Source: Micromonospora sp. HM5-17
GTDB lineage: Bacteria; Actinomycetota; Actinomycetes; Mycobacteriales; Micromonosporaceae
DNA length: 64,000 nt
Assembly: GCF_003762835.1 (NCBI RefSeq)
Contig: NZ_RJWA01000003.1
Location: 682,001 to 746,000, forward strand
Direction: 5' to 3'
This document shows, in pieces, positions 7,812 to 16,645 of this stretch. Below the pieces are notes generated by a model. The model ran no database searches and was not told the origin of the DNA. It saw only the letters and a list, made by a program, of their open reading frames with translations. Position 1 is the first letter of the stretch. Each line of letters begins with the position of its first letter. A program made the position numbers and the translations under genes.

Positions 7812-9351
7812 GGCGTCCTCCCGCCGCCCGGGTGCCCTCCCGGGCAGCCCACCAGTCGCGGAACGTCTGGGCGGCCGGCAGCGGGGCGTCCCGGCTCGCG
7901 GTCCAGGCCGACAGCGGCCAGGGCAGCCGGCGTACGCCGCGTCCCCCGGTGAGCCAGCGGAGCGGGGCGGAGCCGCGTCGGGCGGCCCGCAGCGCCGCCG
8001 CGTACCGACGCCGGTCCCGCATCACCCAGGACATCGTCCGCATCGCGGCACGCTCCGCCGAGGGTCGCCCGCGGCGGGCGTCCACCCCGCGCTGCCGCAG
8101 GTGCACCAGCACCTGGGGGATGTCGATCCGGACCGGACAGGCGTCGAAGCAGGCACCGCAGAGCGTCGAGGCGTACGGCAGGCTCCGGTTGGCTCCGGCC
8201 TCCGGACCGGTGAGCTGCGGCGACAGGATCGCGCCGATCGGGCCGGGATAGACCGACCCGTACGCGCGTCCGCCCACCCGCTCGTAGACGGGGCAGACGT
8301 TCAGGCAGGCCGAGCAGCGGATGCAGCGCAGCGCCTGGCGACCGACCGGATCGGCGAGGGTGGTGGTACGTCCGTTGTCGACGAGCACGATGTGCAGCGT
8401 CGTCGGCCCGTCCCCGGGGGTGACCCCGGTCCACATCGAGGTGTACGGGTTCATCCGCTCGCCGGTCGAGGAGCGGGGCAGCAGCTGCAGGAAGACCTCC
8501 AGGTCGCGGAAGGTCGGCAGCAGCTTCTCCACCCCGACCACCGAGATCAGGGTCTCCGGCAGGGTGAGGCACATCCGACCGTTGCCCTCGGATTCGACGA
8601 CGACGAGGGTGCCGGTCTCGGCGATCGCGAAGTTGGCTCCCGAGACCGCCACCTTCGCGCTGAGGAACTTGGCCCGTAGGTGCCGGCGGGCCGCCTCGGC
8701 GAGCGCGGCCGGCTCGTCGGTCAGCGTGCCGAGGTCGACTCCGGGCATCCGGCGGGCGAAGATCTCCCGGATCTGCCGCCGGTTGTAGTGGATCGCCGGC
8801 ACCAGGATGTGCGACGGGGTGTCGTCGGCGAGCTGCACGATCAGTTCGGCGAGGTCGGTCTCCACGGCCGCGATCCCCGCCTCGGCCAGCGCCTCGTTGA
8901 GCCCGATCTCCTGGGTGGCCATCGACTTGACCTTGACGACCTCGGTGCTGCCGGTACCGCGTACCAGATCGGTGACCAGGGCGCAGGCCTCGGCGGCGTC
9001 CCGGGCCCAGTGCACGGTGGCGCCGGCGGCGGTGGCGGCCGCCTCGAACTGTTCGAGCAGTTCCGGCAGGCGGGCGAGGACGTCGTTCTTGATCGCCGCA
9101 CCGGCGGCGCGGAGCTGGGGCCAGTCCGGTACCTCCCCGACCACCCGTAGGCGCTTGTCCCGGATGGTGTGGGTGGCGCGCCGGAGGTTGGCCCGCAGTT
9201 GTGCATCGCCGAGTTCGCGCCGGGCCGCCACCGGGAACGGCAGTGGCGCCACGATGTTCCCGGTGCCGCCGCGGTGGCCGCCGCCGGGTCCGGTGGCGAC
9301 GGCGGCCTCCGCCACCCCGCCCCGGCGGGCGGCCGGTTCGCCGCCGGTCAC
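7798..9351 (-). CDS. lutB: Lactate utilisation iron-sulfur protein LutB
   Basis: A 517-residue LutB-type protein. An N-terminal LUD domain (about residues 70-290, including ETGTLVVVESEGN) is followed by two ferredoxin-like cluster motifs, CIRCSACLNVCP and CGACFDACPV, that would bind 4Fe-4S clusters. The GTG start at 9351 has GGAGGTG just upstream. It lies between lutA (64-base gap) and lutC (overlap), in the standard lutABC order. It would pass electrons from L-lactate to the respiratory chain on the cytoplasmic side. The basic C-terminal 100 residues are variable in the family. Confidence 0.85.
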   Translation of the reverse strand: MTGGEPAARRGGVAEAAVATGPGGGHRGGTGNIVAPLPFPVAARRELGDAQLRANLRRATHTIRDKRLRVVGEVPDWPQLRAAGAAIKNDVLARLPELLEQFEAAATAAGATVHWARDAAEACALVTDLVRGTGSTEVVKVKSMATQEIGLNEALAEAGIAAVETDLAELIVQLADDTPSHILVPAIHYNRRQIREIFARRMPGVDLGTLTDEPAALAEAARRHLRAKFLSAKVAVSGANFAIAETGTLVVVESEGNGRMCLTLPETLISVVGVEKLLPTFRDLEVFLQLLPRSSTGERMNPYTSMWTGVTPGDGPTTLHIVLVDNGRTTTLADPVGRQALRCIRCSACLNVCPVYERVGGRAYGSVYPGPIGAILSPQLTGPEAGANRSLPYASTLCGACFDACPVRIDIPQVLVHLRQRGVDARRGRPSAERAAMRTMSWVMRDRRRYAAALRAARRGSAPLRWLTGGRGVRRLPWPLSAWTASRDAPLPAAQTFRDWWAAREGTRAAGGRRDAG

Positions 9352-9415
9352 CGGTCCACCTCCGCCGCGGATCCGCCCCGGGGACCCTGAGGCCGGAGGG
9401 TCGCGGCTCCGCCGG

Positions 9416-10177
9416 TCACCGCTCCGCCTCGGGGTCGACGGGCGCCAGGCCGGCGAGGATCTCCGCGTAGTGCACGGCGCGGACCGGGGCGCCCGCGCCG
9501 GAGCGCGCCCCGCGGGACAGGCCGCCCCCGATGTGCGCGAGGCAGGAGTTGTCCGCCGCCGCGACGTACCCGGCGCCGGTCTCCCGGATGGCCGCGCACT
9601 TGTCGGCGAGCATCGCGGCCGACACGTCGGCGTTCTTCACCGCGAAGGTGCCGCCGAAGCCGCAGCACTCCTCGGCGCCGGGCAGGTCGACCAGGTCGAG
9701 CCCGCGCACCGCGCGGAGCAGCCGCAGTGGCCGGTCACCCAGCCGGAGCATCCGCAACCCGTGACAGGTGGGGTGGTAGGTGACCCGGTGCGGGAACGAG
9801 GCACCCACGTCGGTCACCCCGAGCACGTCGACGAGCAGCTCGGAGAGTTCGTAGACCCGCGGTGCGACCTCGTCGACCGCCGCCGCGAGGTCGGGGTCGC
9901 CGGCCGCCAGCCGGGGGTACGACTCGCGGACCATCGCCACGCAGGAGCCGGACGGGGCGACCACCGCGTCGTACCCGGCGAAGGTCTCGACGAAGCCCCG
10001 GACCAGCGGTAACGCCTCGGCGCGGTAGCCGCTGTTCGCGTGCATCTGCCCGCAGCAGCCCTGCGCGGCCGGGAACTCCACGGTGTGGCCGAGGCGCTCC
10101 AGCACCCGTACCACGGCCCGGCCGGTGGCCGGGAACATCAGGTCGTTGACGCAGGTGACGAAGAGGGCTACCCGCAC
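9416..10177 (-). CDS. lutA: Lactate utilisation Fe-S protein LutA (CCG domain)
   Basis: A 253-residue protein with two CCG domains. The first motif is GCCGQMHANSGY near residue 63. The second is EECCGFGGTFAVKN near residues 170-183. Such Cys clusters bind Fe-S cofactors in LutA, GlcF and HdrB relatives. The GTG start at 10177 is preceded by GGGAGG. The open frame upstream of it crosses the promoter region and is not coding. It is the first gene of lutABC. Confidence 0.85.
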   Translation of the reverse strand: MRVALFVTCVNDLMFPATGRAVVRVLERLGHTVEFPAAQGCCGQMHANSGYRAEALPLVRGFVETFAGYDAVVAPSGSCVAMVRESYPRLAAGDPDLAAAVDEVAPRVYELSELLVDVLGVTDVGASFPHRVTYHPTCHGLRMLRLGDRPLRLLRAVRGLDLVDLPGAEECCGFGGTFAVKNADVSAAMLADKCAAIRETGAGYVAAADNSCLAHIGGGLSRGARSGAGAPVRAVHYAEILAGLAPVDPEAER

Positions 10178-10220
10178 CGCGCACCTCCCGCGGCGCGGGG
10201 GTCCGCCGGTGTGGGCAACC

Positions 10221-10263
10221 CGATCACGATCGAAGATCCTATCGGATCGCCAGGTGGGGGCAA
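10221..10263 (-). promoter_or_regulatory. Candidate lutABC promoter with operator-like palindrome
   Basis: Reading leftward there is TTGCCC (10263-10258), a 16-base spacer and TAGGAT (10241-10236), a reasonable sigma-70-type promoter about 60 bases ahead of lutA. Just downstream is the inverted repeat CGATC-AC-GATCG (10221-10232), placed where a repressor could block elongation. No regulator gene lies beside the operon, so the binding protein is unknown. Confidence 0.35.
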
Positions 10264-10361
10264 GGGCTCGCGGACCCGGGCGGCTGGCCGGACCCGGACA
10301 GCGGGCTCTGGTTTGATCGAGCGTGAGTCCGACGGCGATCAGACCAGGGAATGGAGCGAGG

Positions 10362-11414
10362 ATGTCTGACGACGCGAACGGAATCATCCATCTCGGCTGC
10401 TACACGGCGGCCAGCGGCGGGCGGGGAAGCGGCATCGTCGCGGCCCGGCGGGACCCGGAGACCGGTGACCTCGACCTCCTCGGGGTGGTGGCGGAGACGC
10501 CGTCCCCGTCGTTCCTGACCCGGCATCCCCGGCTGCCCGTGCTGTACGCGGTCAACGAGCTCACCGAGGGGACGGTGAGCGCCTGGACCGTTCACCCCGA
10601 CGGCACGCTCACCGCGCTCGGCGTCCGCTCCACCGGCGGTGACGGCCCCTGTCACCTCGCCGTCGACCCGGACGGCCGGTTCCTGTACGTGGCGAACTAC
10701 GGCAGCGGTAGCGTCGCCGTGCACCCGTTGGACCCGACCGGCGCGCCGGGGGAGCGGACCGACCTCGTGGTGCACGAGGGGCACGGTCCGGTTGCGGACC
10801 GGCAGGAGGGGGCACACGCGCACATGGTCTCGCCGGATCCGGCGGGGACCGGACTCTTCGCCATCGACCTCGGCACCGACACGATCTACCGCTACCACCG
10901 GGACGACGCCGGACGGCTGCGCCTGGCCGGCCGTACCGTGACCCCGCCCGGCACCGGTCCCCGCCACCTGGCCCGGCACCCGGACGGCCGGCGGTGTTTC
11001 GTCGCGGGCGAACTCGACGGCTCCGTACACGCCTACGAGTGGGACGGCGCCGACGGCCTGACCGCGCGGGGCCGAATCGAGGCCAGCCGGCGTTCCGGGC
11101 TGGTCCAACCGTCCGAGATCACCGTCGGGCCGGACGGGCGATTCCTCTACCTCGCCAACCGGGGTGTCGGGACGGTGTCGGTGTTCGCTCTGGACGGTCC
11201 GCTGCCCCGGTACGTCACCGAGGTGCCGACCACCGCGGACTGGCCCCGGCACATCGCGGTGCTCGGCCGGCACCTGTATGTGGCGGAGGAACGGGCGGAC
11301 GTGGTGGTGGTGTTCCCGATCGATCCGACCAGCGGCGTGCCGGGACCGGTGACGGCCCGGGTGGAGGTGGCGAGCCCGACCTGCGTTCTCGGAGAGCGAA
11401 CCTTAAATCTTTGA
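10362..11414 (+). CDS. Lactonase family beta-propeller protein
   Basis: A 350-residue protein of the YbhE/6-phosphogluconolactonase-like family. Repeating DGRFLYVAN-type blades (DPDGRFLYVANYGSG near residue 104, GPDGRFLYLANRG near 255) point to a seven-bladed propeller. The ATG at 10362, with GGAG five bases upstream, fits the family start LGCYTAASGGRGSGI better than the GTG at 10323. It is divergent from lutABC. The likely role is hydrolysis of a sugar lactone, but the true substrate of most such proteins is unknown. No signal peptide is seen. Confidence 0.8.
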   Translation: MSDDANGIIHLGCYTAASGGRGSGIVAARRDPETGDLDLLGVVAETPSPSFLTRHPRLPVLYAVNELTEGTVSAWTVHPDGTLTALGVRSTGGDGPCHLAVDPDGRFLYVANYGSGSVAVHPLDPTGAPGERTDLVVHEGHGPVADRQEGAHAHMVSPDPAGTGLFAIDLGTDTIYRYHRDDAGRLRLAGRTVTPPGTGPRHLARHPDGRRCFVAGELDGSVHAYEWDGADGLTARGRIEASRRSGLVQPSEITVGPDGRFLYLANRGVGTVSVFALDGPLPRYVTEVPTTADWPRHIAVLGRHLYVAEERADVVVVFPIDPTSGVPGPVTARVEVASPTCVLGERTLNL

Positions 11415-11554
11415 CAAGCGCACATAAGATCGATCTGCGAATGCGAGCCGGAAAAGCCCCTCAATGGGGTGCTTACCCAACAGTAAGGGAGCGGCCGGCT
11501 ACCCAAAGTGAATTATCTTCGGAATGACTTTGCCGCCTGGCTAACATTCCGCCA

Positions 11555-11569
11555 CCTGCCACTGGCAGG
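11555..11569 (+). promoter_or_regulatory. 15-bp palindrome, possible operator
   Basis: CCTGCCA-C-TGGCAGG is a perfect inverted repeat with 7-base arms, about 30 bases ahead of the likely start of the VWA protein gene. It could be a binding site for a dimeric regulator or a small hairpin in the leader. No candidate regulator is adjacent. Confidence 0.25.
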
Positions 11570-11597
11570 AGCTGTGAGAAATCCGCAAGATGGTCGG

Positions 11598-13373
11598 GTG
11601 CCTGGCCGCCATCGCAGACGTAGGAACGGTCGTACGACGGGCGCCATCGCCGGGGCGGTGGCGCTGGTCCTCGTCGTGGTCGGCGGGTGGTTCGGCTACC
11701 AGCGGTGGGTCGCCCCGGACTGCTCGGGAGAGCTCCGGCTCACCGTTGCCGCCGCGCCGGAGATCGCGCCGGCGGTGCAGGCCACCGCCGAGGCGTGGAT
11801 GGCCGACGGCGCCGCCGTGGACGGCACCTGTGTCGCCGTCGACGTCACCGCGAGTGAGCCGGTTGACGTCGCCGCCGCCATCGCCGGGCAGCACGGCGTC
11901 TCGCTCAACGGCGTCGGCCAGGCGAGTGGCAACGCGGTGCTTCCGACCGTCTGGGTGCCGGACTCCTCCACCTGGCTGCTGCGGCTGCGCCAGCAGGCTC
12001 CCGGGTTCGACCCGGGCAGCGGCGCCTCGCTGGCGCGCAGCCCGGTCGTGGTGGCGATGCCCGAACCGGTCGCCGTCGAGCTCGGGTGGCCGCAGAAGCG
12101 GATCGGTTGGTCCGACCTGCTGAAGACGATCACCACCGGCACGCGGCTGCGGACCGGCATCGTCGAGCCGAGCCGGGACGCGGCCGGGCTCTCCGGCCTC
12201 CTCTCCCTGGCCGCGGCGGCGCAGGCGGCCGGGGCAAACGGCGCCGAGGCGCAGCGGGTGACCACCGCGGCGTTGCGGACCCTGGCCACCGGCCGGGCGG
12301 CGGTCCGCGAGGAACTGATCGCCCGGTTCCCCCGGGCCACCGACGCGGCGTCGATCGCCTCGGGCCTCGGCGCCGCCCCGCTCTCCGAGCGGGACGTCGT
12401 CGAGTTCAACGCCAGGAAGCCGCCGGTTCCGCTCGCCGCCCTCTATCTGGACCCCGCGCCGCTGTCGCTCGACTACCCGTACGCGGTGATGCCCGGTGCG
12501 GAGCCGGCCCGGGTCGCCGCCGCCGAGCGCTTCTTCGCCCAGCTCGACACGCCGGCGTTCCGGTCCCGGTTGGGCGGCCAGGGGCTGCGCGGCCCGGATG
12601 GGACCTGGGGCAAGGACTTCTCGGCCCCGCGCGGCGCGCCGAGCCCGGCGGGGGCCGATCCGACCCCGAGCACCGAGACGAACTCGGGCGGTACGGCGGC
12701 CGGCGGCTCGGCGGCGGTGATCGAGCGCACCCTCTCCAGTTGGTCGGTCGCCACCCAGCCCGGCCGGATGCTGGCGGTCATCGACGTCTCCGGCTCGATG
12801 CTCGAAACGGTCCCCACCGCGAACAACGCCACCCGGATGCGGGTGACGCTGGAGGCGGCCCGGCGCGGCCTCGGTCTCTTCGACGACTCCTGGGCCCTCG
12901 GGCTCTGGACCTTCTCCACCGAACTCTCCGGCAGCCGTGACTACCGCCAACTGGTGCCGATCGGGCCGCTCTCCAGCCAGCGCAGCAGGCTGGAGCGCGA
13001 ACTGGCCGCGATCCGACCCAAGCGGAACGGCGACACCGGCCTCTTCGACACGATTCTCGCCGCGTACCGCACGGTGCAGGAGGACTGGGAGCCGGGCCGG
13101 GTCAACTCGGTGGTGATGCTCACCGACGGCAAGAACGAGGACGCCAACGGGATCAGCGAGTCGGCGCTGATCCGCGAGTTGAAGCGGATCGTCGACCCGG
13201 ACCGCCCGGTACAGGTCGTGATCATCGGGATCGGCAGCGAGGTCAAGCGCTCCGAACTGGAGGCGATCACGAAGACCACCGGTGGCGGCGTCTTCGTCAC
13301 CGAGGATCCGGCCAAGATCGGTGACATCTTCCTCCAGGCGATCGCGCTGCGCCCGACCACCGTCCCGCGCTGA
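11598..13373 (+). CDS. Membrane-anchored solute-binding/VWA-domain protein
   Basis: A 591-residue protein. A basic N-terminus (PGRHRRRRNGR) precedes one membrane segment at residues 16-32. Then comes a periplasmic-binding-protein-like region (about 45-370) and a C-terminal VWA domain from about 390, with the MIDAS sequence DVSGS at D396-S400 and MLTDGKNED later. Such proteins are exported and probably bind a ligand or partner in a metal-dependent way. A Gly/Ser/Thr/Pro linker joins the two domains. GTG 11598 gives the usual arginine-rich start. GTG 11574 and ATG 11508 are in-frame alternatives. It stands alone and its biological role is unknown. Confidence 0.75.
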   Translation: MPGRHRRRRNGRTTGAIAGAVALVLVVVGGWFGYQRWVAPDCSGELRLTVAAAPEIAPAVQATAEAWMADGAAVDGTCVAVDVTASEPVDVAAAIAGQHGVSLNGVGQASGNAVLPTVWVPDSSTWLLRLRQQAPGFDPGSGASLARSPVVVAMPEPVAVELGWPQKRIGWSDLLKTITTGTRLRTGIVEPSRDAAGLSGLLSLAAAAQAAGANGAEAQRVTTAALRTLATGRAAVREELIARFPRATDAASIASGLGAAPLSERDVVEFNARKPPVPLAALYLDPAPLSLDYPYAVMPGAEPARVAAAERFFAQLDTPAFRSRLGGQGLRGPDGTWGKDFSAPRGAPSPAGADPTPSTETNSGGTAAGGSAAVIERTLSSWSVATQPGRMLAVIDVSGSMLETVPTANNATRMRVTLEAARRGLGLFDDSWALGLWTFSTELSGSRDYRQLVPIGPLSSQRSRLERELAAIRPKRNGDTGLFDTILAAYRTVQEDWEPGRVNSVVMLTDGKNEDANGISESALIRELKRIVDPDRPVQVVIIGIGSEVKRSELEAITKTTGGGVFVTEDPAKIGDIFLQAIALRPTTVPR

Positions 13374-13721
13374 CCACCCCGGCCGCGGCGCCTGTCCCGG
13401 CCGGCCTGACCACCCCGGCCACGCCGCGCCGTTCACCGGCCCGCGCCGACACCACCCCGGGCGCGGTACCTGCCCCTGGGCGCGGCACCCGCTCCGGCCG
13501 GGTGTCGCCGCGTGCCGGCCGGGGGCGTCACCTCGGCGGCGTGCCAGGCCGCGTCGGCCGGCTGAACAGCGGGTTGCCGGCAGCGCAAACAAGTGACAGT
13601 AATCTGTCGGAGGCGCTGCGTAGTGCCCCTGGTGGGCGAAGATGTCGACGTGCCAATCGGGCCGGTGGCGCGGGTAGCCAGCGGCGGATCGGGTTGCCTT
13701 CTGGGGAGCGAGGGAGGGCCA
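13374..13721 (+). other. 348-base intergenic region, repetitive and GC-rich
   Basis: The first 130 bases contain several imperfect copies of CCACCCCGGCC near 13372, 13410 and 13459. No gene, promoter or terminator stands out. The rest leads to a GAGGGAGGG ribosome site for the sugar transferase at 13722. Confidence 0.4.
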
Positions 13722-15206
13722 GTGACGTCGCCGACACTGCTGAGTCCCGCCACGATGCCTCCGGAGCCAACTCCGGAGGCATCCGCGCGATCCCCCCGAG
13801 ACCGTCGGCGCACCTATATCCGAGCCATTCTCGCGCTCGACACGGTCATCCTGATCCTGGCGGTGATCGGCGGCTACGTCGCCCGGTTCGGTGGCGACGA
13901 GGCGCGTGGCTCCGACATCCCGTACGTGATCGTCGGCCCCGGGCTGGTGCTCGCCTGGCTGGCCTCGCTGAAGGCGTTACGCTGCTACGACCACCGGGTG
14001 CTCGGCTACGGCGCGGACGAGTACCGCCGGGTCATCTCCGCCAGCCTGCGGCTGGCCGGCGGTGTCGCGATCGCCGGATACCTCGCCGACGTCGGGGTCT
14101 CCCGGGGTTTCCTCGGCATCTCGTTCGCGGTCGGCACCGTCGCGCTGGTGGCGGCCCGGTTCGCGGCCCGTAAACACCTGCACCGCGCCCGTTCCCGAGG
14201 CGGGGGATGGTCCCGCCGGGTGCTGGTGGTCGGCGACACCGCACACGTCCTGGAGCTGGTGCACACGCTGCGGCGCGAGCCGTACGCCGGGTACCAGGTG
14301 GTCGGGGCCTGCATCCCCGACGCGCTGCTCGCCCCGGTGCCGCAGCGGCTCGGCGACGTGCCGGTGCTGGGGTCGTTCCGGGCGATCGTCGACGCCGCCA
14401 TGGCGATCAACGCCGACACCGTGGCGGTGACCGCCTGCAGCGAGCTGACCGCCGCCCGGCTCCGCCGGCTCGGGTGGCAGCTCGAGGGGACCGGCATCGA
14501 CCTGGTTCTCGCACCGGCGCTCACCGACGTCGCCGGACCGCGGATCCACACCCAGCCGGTGGCGGGGTTGCCGCTCATCCACGTCGAGGCGCCCGAGTTC
14601 CGGGGAGCACGCAAGCTCGTCAAGGGTTTCGTGGACCGCGCCCTGGCGTTCACCGCGCTGTTCCTCAGCCTGCCGTTGCTGGCCGCCATCGCGATCGCCA
14701 TCAAGCTCGACAGCCGGGGGCCGGTGATCTTCCGTCAGGTCCGGGTCGGGCTCGGCGGCCGGGAGTTCGGCGTCTACAAGTTCCGGACCATGGTGGAGAA
14801 CGCGGATGCGCTCCTCGCCGATCTGGCGGCCCGGAACGAGACCGACGGGCTGCTGTTCAAGATGCGCGACGATCCCCGGGTGACCCGCGTCGGCCGGGTG
14901 CTCCGTAAGTGGTCCCTCGACGAGTTGCCGCAGCTCGCCAACGTCCTCCTCGGACAGATGAGCCTGGTCGGGCCGCGCCCGCCGCTCCCGTCCGAGGTGG
15001 CGCGCTACGATGGCGACGTGGCCCGCCGGCTGCTGGTGAAACCGGGCATGACCGGGCTCTGGCAGGTCAGCGGCCGGTCGGACCTGAGCTGGGAGGACGG
15101 CATCCGCCTGGACCTCTACTACGTGGAGAACTGGTCGCTCGCCGCCGACCTCACGATCCTCTGGAAGACCTTCGGCGCGGTGATCCGCACCCGGGGCGCG
15201 TACTGA
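13722..15206 (+). CDS. Exopolysaccharide polyprenyl glycosylphosphotransferase
   Basis: A 494-residue WbaP/WcaJ-type initiating sugar transferase. It would transfer a sugar-1-phosphate from a nucleotide sugar to undecaprenyl phosphate at the inner membrane. N-terminal membrane helices and a CoA-binding-like domain ([14 protein letters not shown]) precede the catalytic bacterial-transferase domain. That domain has the membrane helix near residues 310-330, the VYKFRTM and LDELPQL.NVL motifs, LVGPRPPLP and [18 protein letters not shown]. The GTG at 13722 follows GAGGGAGGG. ATG 13755 is an in-frame alternative lying inside a hairpin. No other polysaccharide genes are adjacent. Confidence 0.85.
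   Translation: MTSPTLLSPATMPPEPTPEASARSPRDRRRTYIRAILALDTVILILAVIGGYVARFGGDEARGSDIPYVIVGPGLVLAWLASLKALRCYDHRVLGYGADEYRRVISASLRLAGGVAIAGYLADVGVSRGFLGISFAVGTVALVAARFAARKHLHRARSRGGGWSRRVLVVGDTAHVLELVHTLRREPYAGYQVVGACIPDALLAPVPQRLGDVPVLGSFRAIVDAAMAINADTVAVTACSELTAARLRRLGWQLEGTGIDLVLAPALTDVAGPRIHTQPVAGLPLIHVEAPEFRGARKLVKGFVDRALAFTALFLSLPLLAAIAIAIKLDSRGPVIFRQVRVGLGGREFGVYKFRTMVENADALLADLAARNETDGLLFKMRDDPRVTRVGRVLRKWSLDELPQLANVLLGQMSLVGPRPPLPSEVARYDGDVARRLLVKPGMTGLWQVSGRSDLSWEDGIRLDLYYVENWSLAADLTILWKTFGAVIRTRGAY
13754..13783 (+). promoter_or_regulatory. Perfect 13-bp stem-loop in the start of the sugar transferase gene
   Basis: GATGCCTCCGGAG (13754-13766), a CCAA loop and CTCCGGAGGCATC (13771-13783) form a perfect hairpin that encodes codons 12-21 of the sugar transferase. 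One arm contains an in-frame ATG (13755) and an anti-Shine-Dalgarno-like CTCC. It may act as an attenuator, a translational block or a regulator site. Confidence 0.4.
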
Positions 15207-15218
15207 GCCGCCGCCTCG

Positions 15219-15250
15219 GACGCCCGGCGGCCGGCCGGCCGTGTGGCGTC
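15219..15250 (+). terminator. Possible bidirectional terminator
   Basis: GACGCC (15219-15224) and GGCGTC (15245-15250) enclose a self-complementary GGCCGGCC-rich loop, between the convergent sugar transferase and xylR genes. The position suits a terminator. The outer stem is short and there is no T-run. Confidence 0.3.
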
Positions 15251-15252
15251 TG

Positions 15253-16530
15253 CTATCCGCCCGATCGCGGTCGTCCGCCTCCGGCCCGTCCGCGGTCCCG
15301 TCCGCCCGCGACCGGGGTGGTGAGCCACCGGGCCGGGTGCTCCAGCACCGTGCGGACCACCGAGCCGGCGGCGCCGAGGGCGGCGGCGTCGCCGCCGAGC
15401 AGCGCGGCCCGGACGGTCACCGGCGACCAGGCGGCGGTGAGGACCCGGCGGCGGATCTCCGCCTCGATCGGCGGGGCCAGCCAGCGGGCGAGCGGCGCGT
15501 AGACGCCGCCGAGGACCACCGTGTCCACGTCGAGCAGATTGATCACCCCGGCGACCGCGACCCCGAGCGCGCCCGCCGCCTCGGTCAGGGCCTGACAGGC
15601 CACGGGATCGGCCCGCTCGGCCGCCTCGACCAGCCGGGCGACGGGTGACCCGGCCAGCCCGGCGCTGGCGAGGATCGCCTCCTGCCCGGCGTACTGCTCC
15701 AGACAGCCCCGGCCACCGCATCGGCACGGTCGCCCCTCGGGGTGCACCGGTACGTGGCCGAGTTCGCCGCTCCAGCCCCGCGCGCCCCGGAAGAGGCTGC
15801 CGTGCAGCACGATCCCGGCACCGATCCCCACCTCGCCGGAGATGTAGATGAAGGTGGCCGGGTCCGGTGCTCCGGCCCGCAGCTCGCCGAGCGCCGCGAG
15901 GTTGGCCTCGTTGTCCACCATGAGGCCGGTCTCGGCGAGCACCGGGTGCGCACCGAGCAGGGCCGGTACGTCCACGTCCCGCCAGCCGAGGTTGGGCGCG
16001 AGCCGGACCACGCCGTCGGCGGTGACCAGCCCGGGGACCGCGAGCGCCGTGCCGGCGAGCCGCAGGTCCTGCCGGGCCGCCTCGGCGTCCGCCTCGGTGA
16101 TCAGCTCGGCGACCATGGCCAGGGCCTCGGCGGGCGGCACCGGCCGGAGGTCGATCCGGCGTACCGCGTGGTGCCGTACCGCGCCGGTCGGGTCGACGAG
16201 GCAGGCGGCGAGGTAGTCGACGTTGATCTCCAGCCCGAGCCCGACCGGACCGTCGCCGGCGAGCGCCAGCCCCAGCGCGGGGCGTCCGGCACCGGATCGG
16301 GGCGTGGGGTCGACCTCGGTGAGCAGCCGTCCGGTGATCAGCTCGTCGACCAGGGTCGAGACGGTGGCCCGGGTCAGGCCGGTGGTGGCGGCGAGTTCGG
16401 CCCGGGACGGGGGTCGGGGGGCCGTGGCGACGTGCCGGAGCACCAGCGCCAGGTTGTGCTCACGCAGGCTCGCCTGGCGGACGGCGGTGGCGGCGGCCGT
16501 ACCGACCGGCGCCGGAGAGGGTCGGGCCAC
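15253..16530 (-). CDS. xylR: ROK-family xylose repressor XylR
   Basis: A 425-residue ROK transcriptional regulator. It has an N-terminal winged helix (about residues 38-75, [23 protein letters not shown]) and a sugar-kinase-like ROK domain with the zinc-binding motif ([23 protein letters not shown], three Cys plus His) that marks the family. It is divergent from xylAB across an AT-rich 115-base promoter, the standard layout for a repressor of xylose catabolism relieved by xylose. The C-terminal 20 residues are Gly/Arg-rich and unconserved. The regulated sugar is inferred from the neighbours. Confidence 0.85.
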   Translation of the reverse strand: MARPSPAPVGTAAATAVRQASLREHNLALVLRHVATAPRPPSRAELAATTGLTRATVSTLVDELITGRLLTEVDPTPRSGAGRPALGLALAGDGPVGLGLEINVDYLAACLVDPTGAVRHHAVRRIDLRPVPPAEALAMVAELITEADAEAARQDLRLAGTALAVPGLVTADGVVRLAPNLGWRDVDVPALLGAHPVLAETGLMVDNEANLAALGELRAGAPDPATFIYISGEVGIGAGIVLHGSLFRGARGWSGELGHVPVHPEGRPCRCGGRGCLEQYAGQEAILASAGLAGSPVARLVEAAERADPVACQALTEAAGALGVAVAGVINLLDVDTVVLGGVYAPLARWLAPPIEAEIRRRVLTAAWSPVTVRAALLGGDAAALGAAGSVVRTVLEHPARWLTTPVAGGRDRGRAGGGRPRSGG

Positions 16531-16534
16531 GCTA

Positions 16535-16563
16535 TTGACAATGCCATATTCCGAGAAAATAAT
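16535..16563 (+). promoter_or_regulatory. xylA promoter
   Basis: TTGACA (16535-16540), a 17-base spacer and AATAAT (16558-16563) give a near-consensus sigma-70 promoter, unusual in such GC-rich DNA. It would start transcription near 16570, about 75 bases before xylA. Confidence 0.65.
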
Positions 16564-16567
16564 TCAA

Positions 16568-16608
16568 CCGATAAACAAATCGGCCGGGTTGCCGGCGTGT
16601 CAACCCGG
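16568..16608 (+). promoter_or_regulatory. Candidate XylR operator and leader hairpin
   Basis: Two inverted repeats follow the promoter. CCGAT-N6-ATCGG (16568-16583) covers the predicted transcription start. CCGGGTTG-N9-CAACCCGG (16584-16608) has perfect 8-base arms. Their position suits repression by XylR. Which one is bound, and whether the second acts as an RNA hairpin, cannot be told from sequence. Confidence 0.4.
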
Positions 16609-16645
16609 GACGCCTCAGCGCCGAGTCCACTCCTGGAGGTCCCTC

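Noticed and set aside
10323-10361. Earlier GTG start for the lactonase-like protein
   Set aside because: The extra 13 residues do not match the family, and the ATG at 10362 has the better ribosome site.
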